Shown: one piece after another, positions 1 to 10,539 of the stretch | How positions within the stretch are numbered: position 1 is the first letter of the stretch | Layout: every line of letters starts with the position of its first letter | Assembly: GCA_013368375.1 (NCBI GenBank) | Contig: JAACJP010000047.1 | Span: forward strand, 1-64,000 | From: Tricholomella constricta | Lineage: Eukaryota; Basidiomycota; Agaricomycetes; Agaricales; Lyophyllaceae | Direction of reading: 5' to 3' | DNA: 64,000 bases | Position numbers and translations under genes: made by a program | Notes under the pieces: model-generated | What the model was told of the DNA's origin: nothing | Databases searched by the model: none | What the model saw: only the letters and a program-made list of their open reading frames with translations

Positions 1-1310
1 TTTCACCCGTCCCTCATCGGTTATTGCGTTGCTGGAACGTAAACGTCTGATCAAAGCGTGCTGCGTAGCTAATCCGACCTGTTATACTCACTCAGAATAC
101 TGGCTTGCTATCGAACAAACAGACCGCACATCAAATTTTACATTGCCTCGCTGACATTTGTTTTGATTTGCATTTGTTTGGACATGTATGCACAGCACCC
201 GCAGTGAGGGTGCGCCCATGCCCGCAAGAAAAACCAACCATCCGTCGGGATCACAACAAAAGAAGTACGCACCTCCTTGACCTGTCGCTCATTGGCTACG
301 TCGATTGCAGTGAAAGAAGTTGTTTGCGTATAGCCAACGCTCACTCAAATGCGTCGCTAGACTCTCATAAAAAACGTGCCACTGGTCGTACATAATTTAT
401 TGTACTTGCTGAGAATACTAGCGCTTACGCAAACTGCCCGAGTTGCACAACAGATTTTACGTTGCCTCGCTGGCATAACAAGTCGTACGTAATTTATTGT
501 ACTTGCTCAGAATACTAGCGTTAACACAAATTGCCCGTCAGATCTTATGTTGCCTCGCTGGCATTGAATTCACGTTGTCGGGATTAATTGTGTGCAGTGC
601 GTTTGATATTTGACTTGCATCTCGCTCCAGAGCAGAACATGTTTCCGAACCTTAACCGAGACACGAGCAGAAACGTTCCCAACCCAAAACTCTAACCGAG
701 GCACCCGAAGCTCTAACTCAAACCTCTAACCGGTCGCCGGGTACGCCACTTGCTGGGTACGCCACTCGCCAGGTACACCATCCGTCACGTACGTCAGTCG
801 CCTCCCACGCACCACATTCAGTCGCTGAAAGCATCAACAATCCCCCCGACAGCAGCATACGTAGCCGTACGTTTTTTCTCTTGAGCTTCAAAGGAATGCC
901 AACCGTTGTGATCAGCACACGCATGCACAACAACATCCACGCAAGCAAACTTACCGTCAGGATCACAACAAAACAAGTACGCACCACAGAGCTCGACTTC
1001 AATGGCTTTCACCCGCCACTCGTCAGTTAAAGCTCGACTTCAATGGCTTTCACCCGCCACTCGTCAGTTATTGCGTTGCTAGAACGTTAGAATGTATCAC
1101 TCAGATGGATCAGCGCACGTGCACCCAGCAATGTCCACCCAGGCCCGCAAGCAAACTAACCGTCCATTAGAATCACAACAAAAGAAGTATGCACCTCCTT
1201 GACCTGTCGTTCATCGGCTACGTCAATTGCAATGAAAGTCGTGGTTGCGTATGCCTAAAGATAACCACACGTCAGATTTTAAATTGCCTCGCTGGTGTTT
1301 GGTTTAATTT
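1..1310 (+). repeat. Diverged copies of the 1.48-kb satellite unit
   Basis: The sequence is clearly related to the tandem unit at 16,557-31,579 but carries many substitutions and rearrangements. It contains the same recurring sub-motif (tacataatttattgtacttg followed by agaatactagcg, then a cgcaaa-tgcccg and a ttgcctcgctggcat block) and the same CTCTAAC-rich module near 640-740. The palindrome of the family is present in mutated form near 195. About 40 bases (agctcgacttcaatggc onwards) are duplicated head to tail near 989-1068. I see no gene; the short open frames lie in repeat sequence. Confidence 0.85.
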
Positions 1311-1319
1311 GTGTTTGAT

Positions 1320-1690
1320 TTGGACATGTGTTCACAGCAGCCTCAGTGAGAATGCGCCCATGGCCCCAATCTGGACACAACACACACGGCACCCTCAGTG
1401 AGGGTGCACCTGTGCCTGCAATCTTTACATGTTCCTAAACGTGCAAAGAATGGATGGAATGACGTGCATACCACCCTCACTGAAAGTGCACCCATGGCCG
1501 CAATTAGGACATGTCCCCAAATGTGCAAATGGTAGATGAAATAATGTCCTTGGCACCCTCGGTGAGGGTGCATCCATGCCTGCAATTTTGACATGTTCCC
1601 AAATGTGCACAGAATGATAGATGGAATAACATGCACGGCATCCTCACTGAGGGTGTGCCCATGGCCGCAAGCAAACCAAGCCAGAATCGC
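1320..1690 (+). repeat. Minisatellite of palindrome-bearing units, about 77-85 bp
   Basis: Five imperfect units in tandem. Each has a version of the palindrome with 10-base arms GGCACCCTCA, followed by a stretch like gcccatggccgcaa, a cat-gt-cccaaatgtgc motif and a-tggtagatggaa. Palindrome centres are near 1340, 1398, 1475, 1560 and 1644. Variation between units is about 15-25 percent, much older than the array at 16.5 kb. Equivalent minisatellites sit at 31,785-32,020 and 46,400-46,820. Confidence 0.85.
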
Positions 1691-1699
1691 ATTCACAGA

Positions 1700-1860
1700 G
1701 CATGGACTCAGGGCACAGGCTGGGGCACAGGTCCGGGGCTTCGGGCATGGGCTAAGGCTGCGGGGCTTCGGGCTTTCAGCTTCCATCACGTGATTGGGGC
1801 TTCGGACTTTGGACACAGGCTCGGGGTTTCGGGCTTTGAGCATGTAATTGTGCAGTCGCT
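1700..1860 (+). repeat. GC-rich GGGCTTCGGGC minisatellite
   Basis: Short degenerate repeats of ggggcttcggg, gggcacaggctc and related words follow the palindrome minisatellite directly. The same order is seen at 32,040-32,170 and 46,830-47,105, so this is part of a larger composite repeat. Confidence 0.8.
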
Positions 1861-2039
1861 GCAAGGGAAGCAGGCTGCAAGTACTGGGGATCAAGGGGAC
1901 ATTAATGGGTGGAGGGAAACTTCGGGTTCTTCAAGAATTTACCTTGAATCTACTAATCATGACTGAATAACGAACAGTTTTTCTGTAAAGACCTTGGGAG
2001 TATTATGGAGAGGTTCGAGAACATATATACAGTCTTAAG

Positions 2040-2140
2040 ACAGTTGCTTTGCATTCATTCAGATGGACAAAGGTCTCGCAGAGATCTGGTGTTGCTACTG
2101 CCGTGGAGCGGCCGAGCCCGAAGCCCCGAGCCCCTTTGAT
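2040..2140 (-). repeat. Inverted copy of the sequence flanking the GC-rich array
   Basis: The segment cattcagatggacaaagg through gccccgagcccc is, on the opposite strand, nearly the same as 32,150-32,227, where GC-rich words run into ctgctccactgcaatagcag and then agatctctgtgagatc. Together with 1,700-1,860 it gives an inverted arrangement of the GC-rich module. 2,140-2,650 holds nothing I can identify. Confidence 0.7.
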
Positions 2141-2654
2141 ATGCCAGGGTCAGCCTTAGCAGAAGTCCTTGCAACCCCCGTAACCTGAGCTAATACTGCC
2201 ATAGGCATCATGTCTCCATGGCGGCAACTTGGAGGAACATGTGCCGCTGTCTATAGTCCCTAATAAACGGACCGTCGACCTGAGTGATGAATTCGAGTTC
2301 ACATACCGTACAGTCGCGCGTGAACGAAGGGTGGCATGACGTATATTTCCTGCGCTCGCACAGCGGACAGTATTAAATTGAATGAATGGTCACGGTAAGG
2401 CTTATACTAATCGATTTGAACACAGATTTGCGCCCATTTGATCAGTGTTACGCGTGTTCTCGCCTCAAGATTCTGTATATAGATTTATCTGCACCAGCGT
2501 CGACAGACTACCACTAGCACGCGCCAAACTGCGTGACAGCTTGAACGAGCATCGCTAGACTCCTCTGATAGCAGATGCCGGGTAAATTAAGCTCTCACTC
2601 CTCAATGATCCTCCCGCCTGTGTGCGTGCTGTAAGTTGTCAGTAAGATGCCAGG

Positions 2655-3605
2655 TTACGGGAGCGTACATGTATAGCGCACAGGTGCAGCGGCCGTGGTC
2701 GCGGCTAAATAGTGTGGCAAATGTCGATTCGAGAATGGCCTGCAGGCCATCGATTGCAGATTGGTGATTTGTGCAAGGTCGGGCATAGGATGTCTACTGG
2801 ACTTCTGATCCTTGTTCATTCTTTTACAGCGCTTGCATGTACATCCGTCATTGCCTCGTCGACATCCCACAGCCCCGCCGACCCCAGCGCCACTGCCACG
2901 ACCCCCTCGTCTTGTGCCTTCCCTGCCCCAAAATCCCTCACCCATGTCCGCCCCCCTCCCCGCAAATAAGCCCCGCAGCATCCTAACGCCGCCCTCTAAG
3001 CACGGCTTCATCCGTACAGATTAATCGCAACCCACCTTGGCCTCTCTCTCCATCCGATCGTGCTCTGCTGTGTGGACGGTGCCCTGTGTCCTGTGTCCCG
3101 TGTTCCGAAAGTCGCGGTGGTGGTGGTGAAGGTGCCGGCACTGGGTGGTCCTCCTGCTGCTGTTGCTGCTACAGACTGTGATGGTACCGCCGCATTGACA
3201 GGACTGGTAATCGGCATGAGCGCACAGTCGTCGTCTATATGGGGACCAGTGGATGCAGATTTATTGTCGATACTAGGACGAGTGCACGAAGGATCCGAGT
3301 GGCAGTGGAGCTGTGGGGTGGGGCAGTAAGCGAGCGGCGGAGCATGGGAACATATGCACTTACCTAGAGTGCCCGCATCGTGGTGACATATCCTGCCTCC
3401 TTGAATGTCCTCACCACACGGTCTGCGGCCCAGCCAACAACGGTGAGTTGTACATAAGTTCAAAAGCGAGAAGAGCGAAACGTACCAGTGATCCTCCGCA
3501 GCTAAATGCCGTCCCATCCCCATCTCACGCGGCGCAAAGTACATCTCATTTTCCGCACATTCTCGGATGCGCCTGCGATGACGATGTCAAGAAGTCGAGA
3601 GCGAC
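2655..3605 (-). pseudogene. Family G remnant (uncharacterised multi-copy gene)
   Basis: I do not recognise the family. It is defined by blocks shared with other loci in the window. Around 3,350-3,430 the minus strand has an exon boundary (acttacct on the plus strand, a GTAAGT donor) next to a block also present near 41,411, 48,690 and 55,045. The minus-strand translation contains APPLAYCPTPQLHC and DDDCALMPIT; counterparts are PPLAHYPTPQLHC at 41.3 kb and DDNSLLIPAP at 33.0 kb. Blocks fall in different frames, so the copy looks decayed. At about 3,605 it passes into the 3' end of a DHHC pseudogene on the same strand. 2,800-3,000 is proline-rich low complexity. Confidence 0.55.
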
Positions 3606-3619
3606 CTGAAGTGCTGCAT

Positions 3620-4670
3620 GATCCGTTCGCCAATGTCAGAGAATAGTTTCAGGTTTCTCCGTGGTAAGGACGTCGTAAGAATTACCACCAACCTCGCCAC
3701 GAAACTTTGCTTTCCGGCGATACACTTCGTGGTACTGGCCTTCGACTGACGTTGCAGCCCACGAGATACTATATAGGTGGTACGACACCATAATCCCGAC
3801 AGCTAAGCAAATGATCACGAAGAGCAAGTAAGTGATGATGTACGCGATTTCGGGGACGTGGTAGGGCCGTCGTGTCTGCTCGAGGCGTGTCAGTCAATGG
3901 AATGCCGACGAAAATGAGTGGGAGCGACGAACATATGTGATGCCCAGTGCTTCTGATAGCGGCATGTACCCGAGAACGCTGACGCAGAACGTCGATACGA
4001 CGAGCTAGGCCCTGTTGAAGGGATGTCAGTTCAGACATGAGAAGGGTAGTCTGGATACGTACATGAACATGACAAAATGACGTTTATCATGCAGCCCGAC
4101 ACACTGGTTAATCACTGGTTAAAGATCAGGCCTCAATTACTCTGGCGAAGGTCACAAAACAGAAACGCACGCTGTCACGAATGAGAGGCAGAAAACAAGT
4201 CAAAGGCCGAAGAAACTCACAGGACAGTGGTGGTCATACTTGAGCACACATCGGTTGCAGATACGACAGTGATGTGTTCGGTTTAGTTACAGAATGTGAG
4301 CATCCGTTCCATGTAATTCTGCGGCATCAACTCACCTCAGACTTCGTCTGGCCACACTTACTACACTGTGTCGTTTCTGCTCGTGTGGCATTGAGCACCG
4401 CACCAACACCGTCGTGCAGTCGGTATCGCCTCAGACGAACTCTTCCGCCCATACGAACATCTTCGTCACAGAGAAAGATGGTGACCTCGGTCTTGGTGGG
4501 GGCGGGATCAACGTCAATAGCGGGTTTGGGAACGGCGGGATGAGGCGGTAGAGTCGAGGATGGGATGGGGATCGGGAAAGGGAGTGAGAGGTGTATGGAT
4601 AGCGGTGTAGGTGTGATAGTGGGCGTGGCTCCGGGGGTGGTGGGCTTGCCTGCAACGTCGACACCTGAAA
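3620..4670 (-). pseudogene. DHHC palmitoyltransferase pseudogene (Pfa-like)
   Basis: DHHC enzymes are membrane proteins that attach palmitate to cysteines. Exon-like blocks on the minus strand: 4664-4336 (ends TTQCSKCGQTKSE), 4280-4221 (RTHHCRICNRCVLKYDHHCP, with the catalytic DHHC at 4235-4224), 4114-4063 (INQCVGLHDKRHFVMFM), and 4011-3672 (LVVSTFCVSVLGYMPLSEA, then a membrane segment IITYLLFVIICLAVGIMVS, then SWAATSVEGQYHEVY and NSYD). Remnant RNLKLF follows near 3,658. This is the family order: Cys-rich DHHC domain, TM3, TM4, then the TTxE-like and NSYD-type motifs. Lesions: no AG acceptor before 4280; one base missing at the Trp after HHCP; in-frame TAG at 4007-4005 where an aromatic residue is expected; TGA at 3896-3894; a frame change after NSYD. 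The N-terminal membrane pair is not recognisable. Confidence 0.88.
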
Positions 4671-4679
4671 TGGCATCTG

Positions 4680-5170
4680 CACCACCTCAACGTCGGCAGG
4701 CTTAGGTACCTTCTGCAGCGCAGCGAGCACCGTCTGCTGCTGCACCTCGTGCCACTACCAACACTGCTCCTACCACCGCTACCGCCGCTCCTCATTGAGA
4801 CCGTGACCACCGCCCCATCACCACCGCTATTCACATGCCCACTCGCACCAGGAGACTCGGGGCCGGACAGGGACGATGACGTGCTGCTGAACTTGCAGCT
4901 TCTATAGGCCTCGTGCAACATTCCACCTTGTAAGCTTGACGTCGTTGGAGGGGGGGGCGGGGACCGGGGACCGGGGGATCGGGAACAGCAGGAGGAGGAA
5001 GCGAAGAAGAAGGAGCCCACCACCACCGCTGGCTTGTCATCGTCATCTTTCACCTCCGGGGCTTCTTCTGCTCCTTCGGTGTCAAAGTATGTAAGTAAGG
5101 TGCTCAGCCTATGCGACTGCAACCCCAACCTAATAAAAATCCAGCCCTGCACCCAAGCCCCGCCAGACAA
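4680..5170. other. Low-complexity stretch upstream of the DHHC pseudogene
   Basis: Contains serine/proline-rich frames on the minus strand and an acidic patch (KDDDDKP). It may hold the lost N-terminal exons of the DHHC gene: a hydrophobic run AAVAVVGAVLVVA is encoded near 4,790-4,750, and a possible 47-base intron ends at 4665. I cannot assign it with confidence. Confidence 0.35.
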
Positions 5171-5199
5171 ACATGTGCTCGCTCCTTGAGAGGTTCACG

Positions 5200-5990
5200 T
5201 TCAAGCCTTCATTGTCAGAGACGAAGCTCCCCCTCCTTCTTTCCCTTTCCTTATTGGCCCTGCAAAGCGACGACGCCGATACCACGGCCACGGGCTTGGG
5301 CAGGGCACCTGCAGCAGGACGGGCAAGACGAGGGACAGACGCGCAAAAAAGTGGAGGGCGAGGCCGTCGTCGTCGGCGGCGACGATGATGATATCTGGGA
5401 AAGTTTTGTGAAGGTGGTTGGAAAGTGGTTGGGGAAGTGGTATTGGCGGTGCGCCATCCGCACACATGTGCTGCAGGGTCAGTGTCGCGGCTGGGTGTGG
5501 GTCTGGGTGTGGCTGCGGTGAGGTGGGGCTCGTGCTGCCAGTGTCGCGGCTGGGTGTGGGTCTGGGTGTGGCTGCGGTGAGGCGGGGCTCGTGCTGCTTG
5601 CCGCTGACGTTGTCGTGGATGGCGCCCTTAATTTCGACCTTGATGGTGGTGGTAAAGGCACTGCAGATGACGAGCGGCGTCAGCATTAGCGAGAGAAGGG
5701 AAGTACGATGAGATAAACGCACCTTGCTCGTGCGCAGGTCCTGGTGAAGGTGCGGGCGCCCCAAGTGGCATCGACAGCTTTGAGCATCTCCGCCTCGCGG
5801 TAATTCAGCACTTGTGCATCGGTGGCATCCCATCCTCCGTCTCCCTCTCCGTCTCTGGGCACAGCACGTTTTAAATCGGGGGATAACATTCTCGACGCCG
5901 CATCGTCTCCTCGATCGGCCAAATCCCAACCTCGTTCTCGGGCTCGGGCTCCTCTTGTTCATCATCCTTCGGTCCAGCATCTCCACATTC
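5200..5990 (-). pseudogene. Duplicated gene remnant related to the 10.5-11.1 kb copy
   Basis: No known family recognised. The minus strand has an acidic exon (EQEEPEPENEVG in one frame), a block MLKAVDATWGAP, an apparent GTGCG donor near 5,722, and an exon SLLSLMLTPLV-CSAFTTTIKVE. Parallel blocks in the same order at 11,060-10,770 are EEEREDPEPKHGQ, DKEAADAAWGAP and SLLSLTPRPLVSAFTTTTKIE. The blocks lie in three frames, so the gene is broken here. The downstream part is Arg/Pro-rich low complexity. Confidence 0.55.
5481..5598 (+). repeat. Two-copy 59-bp tandem repeat
   Basis: The word agtgtcgcggctgggtgtgg starts at 5481 and again at 5540. The two copies differ at about one position, so the duplication is recent. 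It lies inside the decayed gene remnant. Confidence 0.9.
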
Positions 5991-5999
5991 ACGTTTACC

Positions 6000-6985
6000 T
6001 CTTCCCCGCCTTCCCCACCCTCATCCCTACCCCCTTACCGATATGTGAATCTATGACATGCAGAGGATTGGGCATGACTGTTATAACTGCCTTTCTCTCA
6101 GAATTCAACAGAGCGATCCTGGGACTGTATTACTTACTATAAACATTGACATTTTCCTGTTGCCTCGTAATGAGCGACTCATCCAGTGCAAAACTCAATT
6201 AGCGGACACATTATCTCCAGGACAGAAATTCCCTGAGCAGATCCAAACATCTTTAGAAACCCACAGCAGGAAACAATGCGAACTTGACGTACCATCATAT
6301 CCAGGACAGTCGGGACGACGTCGCATAGCGCGCCTTCCTCAAGATCCTCCTCTCCATCACCCTTCTCAGATAGTGCCGACGGCGGCGTCAGTTTCTGCGA
6401 TGGCCTCGACAGCGGCCTCACGCATGCCGGGTGCGCCCAACGTATCACAGAACAAGGAAAGGAAAGCGATTAGAAGTGCAAATGAGGGCGTACCATGTCG
6501 GGCGGAGCAAAACGGCACATAACGAAGTCATGGTATCAACACCCCTGCAACGTTTTCGGTCAAGCCGTGCACGCCAAAGTGTGCCGTCTACATTTATCAA
6601 TTGATCAAGTTACATCGCAGCCCCCCAATCATTATGTGCACTGTTGAGGTGGAGAAAGATAGGTGAGAAAGTCGTGAAGATGAAATGATAAAAACTTGCG
6701 TAGAATTCGTTCCTCACCTCTACAGACATTTTCTACAAGTTATATCGGGAAGATAAAAAGAGGGAGGAAGGTCTAAACGGGCGTCAAGTACGAATCCGAT
6801 CTCAATCGACATTTGTTATCTTTCCTTCCCAGTTTTCCGCCTAGCTTGATATAAACATAATTCACACGTTCACCGTTTCTAAATAAGTACCCACTCCTCT
6901 CCCAAGGTCTAGATCACTCATGCACACACATTCATCGTCCTCCAGGCGTCGTCAAGCTCATCTACTTCAGCGATCGACAAATACG
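6000..6985. other. No identifiable gene
   Basis: Several short frames up to 154 codons, none with recognisable motifs. 6,540-6,960 is AT-richer and contains stretches such as gatataaacataa that could be promoter-like for the remnant that follows, but this is not supported by a conserved motif. Confidence 0.3.
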
Positions 6986-6987
6986 AT

Positions 6988-7910
6988 GTGTTGAGTCACT
7001 ATGGCTTTTTTCCTAGTGCTGCACCGCTGCCCTCCGCCGGCTTTTCCTCTCCTTTATCCTTTCTCTGCCCTGAACGGGTCTCCAGCACCGCAGCGCCAGC
7101 AAAGGCAACGACATCACCCTACAAGGTCCGCCTTTGCCCTTCGTTCTCCCTGCTACTCATTCTTCTTTGCTCTTGCTAACCCCCACACGCGTGTATGTCT
7201 AGGCTACAGCCTCATATAAACCTCCTCAACGATGCATCTCGTCCCCGATCCCAACGCGCTCCACAATGTCAAGAGCACCATAATCCTGCCCCTGACCTTC
7301 GAGGCGCGGCTCCTCGTCGATGGGGACGAGAGCGGCGATATAGAGGCTACAAGGGTTGAGGCAGGCAAGCTGTAAATCCACGGTCCGTCAATCATGAAGG
7401 TGCGTGCTGTGCTTGGATGTACATGGCTTTGCGCCGTCGTGTCTGGCTGACGATGTGTAGGAATACGGTAATAATTCACAGCGAAAGATTCGATTACCCC
7501 GCATGGGTGGTTCAAGGCTAGGGTATTGCGGTGAGGGACGCCGAGGGGCACTGCTATATCGTGGAACTCCTCAGATACAAGGTGGGTCTTGAGCTTAAGG
7601 TACATTTCGCATCCGGAAGCTAAATAACCACATCCATTCAGGTCATACACAGCCTGAACTTGTCCACGGCGCAAGCTTCTTCCACCACATTGCCGCCTCT
7701 TAACCTTGGAGTCGAAGCTCGAGAAACCCTCCCTGATCCTGACACTTCGTGCTCGTGAAGCCACTGCGTGCGTCGCCGCGTCCTTTCTGTTATCTTTCAC
7801 TCATTTACCTTCCCATCACTCCAGAAGCGATACTCTTATTCCTACCAGTACACAACGCCTCGAGCACGCGCGCAAGCTCAACGTTGATCTGCGGACGAGG
7901 TAATCTGTAA
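6988..7910 (+). pseudogene. Remnant K, copy 1 (paralogue of 37.7-38.2 kb)
   Basis: I do not recognise the protein. The stretch 7,080-7,370 aligns over about 300 bases with 37,900-38,200: both carry caaggtccgcctttgccctt-like sequence, the caacgcgctcc-aa-gtc-gagcacc block and the run ttcgaggcgcggctcct. Translated blocks include FEARLLVDGDE with SGDIEA, and further on RDAEGHCYIVELLRYK (7,523-7,580). The frame breaks several times between them. Near 7,857 a block RLEHARKLNVDLRTR precedes a GTAATC donor. It appears to be a decayed multi-exon gene. Confidence 0.5.
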
Positions 7911-7919
7911 CCCAAGGTG

Positions 7920-10030
7920 TTCATAAGCGGCCCGTTGACACCTCGAGCATACTAAGACGTGATAGCAACATTTCTGCACGTTCACTTCTCTTTCTTTCAA
8001 CTCTATCTGATGCAATCCTGTTCCTAAACGCTCGTCTTACTAAACACATTCGCAGTTGTTGGCATCGCCACGCCCCTGCTCGTAACCCGACGCCAAAAGG
8101 GTGGATGGTGGGCGAGTAGTACAAAAGGCATAGCAAATATTGCAGAATTCCCATCCACAGTTGCGGTGCTGAGTAGCACATATTTGTTATCGGGGATCCG
8201 GCTCACAAGATCGAGCTGCCCAGTCACGAAGCTCCGCTGTCCATTTGGAATGACCTAACCTTGATGATCTGCTGAATCGTATATCAACTTGAGATGGTCA
8301 TCGAAGAGGCCGGGAGAAAGGCGAGGTCATTGAGCTGGTAAAGTGAGCCTAAACCCTAAACCCTCAAGCAGCCATTGGATTGAAAAATGACGACTGGATA
8401 AAAAAATATAGCTAGACGAAATCGAAGACATGGCCAGGTGAGACTTACCTGTGCTCAGTTTCTATATAGCTGCTGACCTCCTTGCCATCACCGCAGGAGA
8501 GGTGCGTCTGTAATGGATGTAAATGGGTGTTTGTGGTGTCATTATCCATCCATCACTCAGATCGGAGATCAATTTCCTATGTTATGTGAATCTGCCTCCA
8601 GTTGTCGCATCTCTCTTCGACTTGAAATATTTCTTTTTTCTCCTCGTTTGTGATTGCACTGCATCGAAACAATCCTCAAATGAGCTAAAGATTACCCTTC
8701 AAGCAGCACGCTGCGGCAAAGGCAAGGTGGGTCCTCCAATCGCTGACGATAAGTTCTGATTCGCTTACACACATGCAGATAACTCAGTTGTGGTCGCTAA
8801 GGACTCCAGTGCGTAACTTTTTTTTTCATTCCGACACCGTAGTCTTATCTAACGCCGCTCAGTCAAGAAATCACGTACTGTTAGTATTGCCTCGAAGTTT
8901 CGATCAGGCCTAACGCGCCTCACACACCAAACGGACGTTTGGACGATGGAATGCAGCGGCTGTGGGTATCGAAAACGAGTGAGGAGACAAAGGCAGCGCA
9001 GCTTGAGCGGTACCCAGTTGGGCGTATTTAAGGACACGTTCGGAAGCTGAGGGCGTAATTATGGCGTTCCAACTACGCGTTTGTGGCCAGGCAAACTCAG
9101 CAGCTCGACGCATGATCCTTACCCAGGAGGTGCGTATTCTCATTTCGTGTCTACATCCTCTTTGTACTGAAATGAGTCTAAGGTGGTTTCACGCACGTCC
9201 CGCACTCTCGCGATACCAAACTCGCCCTCTAACACCACCCGGTTTTTAACAGCGCTTCGACACCTTCCCAACATCTACATGACGCCTCAGACTGATCCCA
9301 TCTGGTGGCTTCAGCTTCAGCGCTCGACTTTGGTAACAATTAACAAGTCCACCCACGCTCCTGCTTGAAATTAGTATCTATACTTCCTCCATACCGCCCC
9401 TCTGCACATTCAAAACTGATGAAATCGAATGAATGTCTTTTTAGATTCCCTCTCCACGTCATCGACAGTACATACAGAGGTGATGAGGAATACTCAGTTG
9501 AATTGAGAACCTGATTCGCCATCACGCATACGCCAACGTCGACAGCAAGTTCTGACGCACACGGCAAGGAGAACAGGGATAGAGATCCGATTACACCCAA
9601 CGTTACACAGGAGGTAAGTTGGTATCTACAGCATGGGTGTATTACTGACTACTTGTCACTATGCGAAATTATAAAGGATTCACAAGGCGCGACTACGAAA
9701 CACACGACGTGACGGCCTCAAGGTACACGACGCGGGACACATACGGATTCTGGAACATCTTAGGTACGGCGGCTGTGAGGGTGCATGAGGAGAGTCGTCG
9801 TTGTAACTGGTTTTGTACGACTATGCTTTTCGTTCGCGAATCATCGAATCGATGCACCTTGCGGGGACGCCACTCAGCAGGTGATTTACGGGTATCGGGA
9901 TATCACCCACGCAGAATTTGAGGTAGAAAACTTGGACCTATCTTGCGCGACGAGGAGGAGGGGTCGAAAATGCCCGATATTTGAGATCCCTACACAAGGA
10001 TGTGATTCAGTATCTAAAGTGACATGCTAC
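7920..10030. other. Degenerate exon-like sequence, no recognised gene
   Basis: Scattered AG/GT signals and short open stretches, but no motif I can name. A two-fold plant-type telomere-like word (cctaaaccctaaaccctc) sits near 8,349. One 86-codon frame at 9,661-9,921 begins with a good ATG but contains nothing recognisable. Confidence 0.3.
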
Positions 10031-10186
10031 TGACTACGATACACCCCACAACATAGAGGAAATGCGAATACAAGGCACGGCGGGCGCAGGGCTGTTGACT
10101 AACCTTGTAAAACACGATATTGAGTATATAATGTGCGATATTACGCACCGTGTCGTGAGTTGGGAGAAGTGTATGCACGGAGATCC

Positions 10187-10207
10187 GGCACCCTCAGTGA
10201 GGGTGCC
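10187..10207. repeat. 21-bp perfect palindrome (left cap of cassette 1)
   Basis: Ten-base arms GGCACCCTCA and its complement around one central base. It is preceded by gcgatattacgcaccgtgtc, a sequence also found just before the palindrome at 54,098. It lies immediately 5' of the plus-strand remnant X. Confidence 0.95.
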
Positions 10208-10530
10208 GCGAAAGCCTAGTGAGTGCACAGTTAGGTGCATACTCACAGGAAAAAGGACCTGACTGTGGATCTAATCAAAGAATTGTCAATAGAACTACTG
10301 GCGCCTTGGAGAATGGGAGCATACAGTCTGTGAGAAGCCGGCCCCACAGCATATCTCCCACCCCGCCAGCGCCGCCCGAAAACCCCCACATGCACCTCCC
10401 GCCCATCCCGCCCCACCCTCCTTCCCCTTTAACCTTGCCGTCCCCTCTGCATCCAGCACTACACGCCCGGGAATCGGAGGAGGGCCCTGAAGTCGAGTTG
10501 CGTTCCAGGGCACGGTCGGCGGCACTTGCT
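10208..10530 (+). pseudogene. Remnant X, proline-rich (cassette 1)
   Basis: Unrecognised family. The diagnostic block is a proline-rich stretch (SPTPPAPPENPHMHLPP) that aligns with HPASAAPNSTCTSRPS / SPTPPAPPQTPHAPP at 54.2 kb and with paralogues at 33.2, 44.2 and 57.4 kb. In the better copies this is followed by a PSASID motif and GNQNSEG. It runs towards the minus-strand G remnant, so the two are convergent. No intact frame. Confidence 0.5.
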
Positions 10531-10539
10531 AGATGTGGC

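Noticed and set aside
640..740. CTCTAAC-rich module as a degenerate telomere repeat
   Set aside because: Only three to five irregularly spaced words, and the module is part of the satellite and H2 consensus. It could be coincidental similarity to CCCTAA.
8340..8375. Telomere-like cctaaaccctaaaccctc as an interstitial telomere
   Set aside because: Only two repeats, of plant type (fungal telomeres are usually TTAGGG), so chance is a sufficient explanation.
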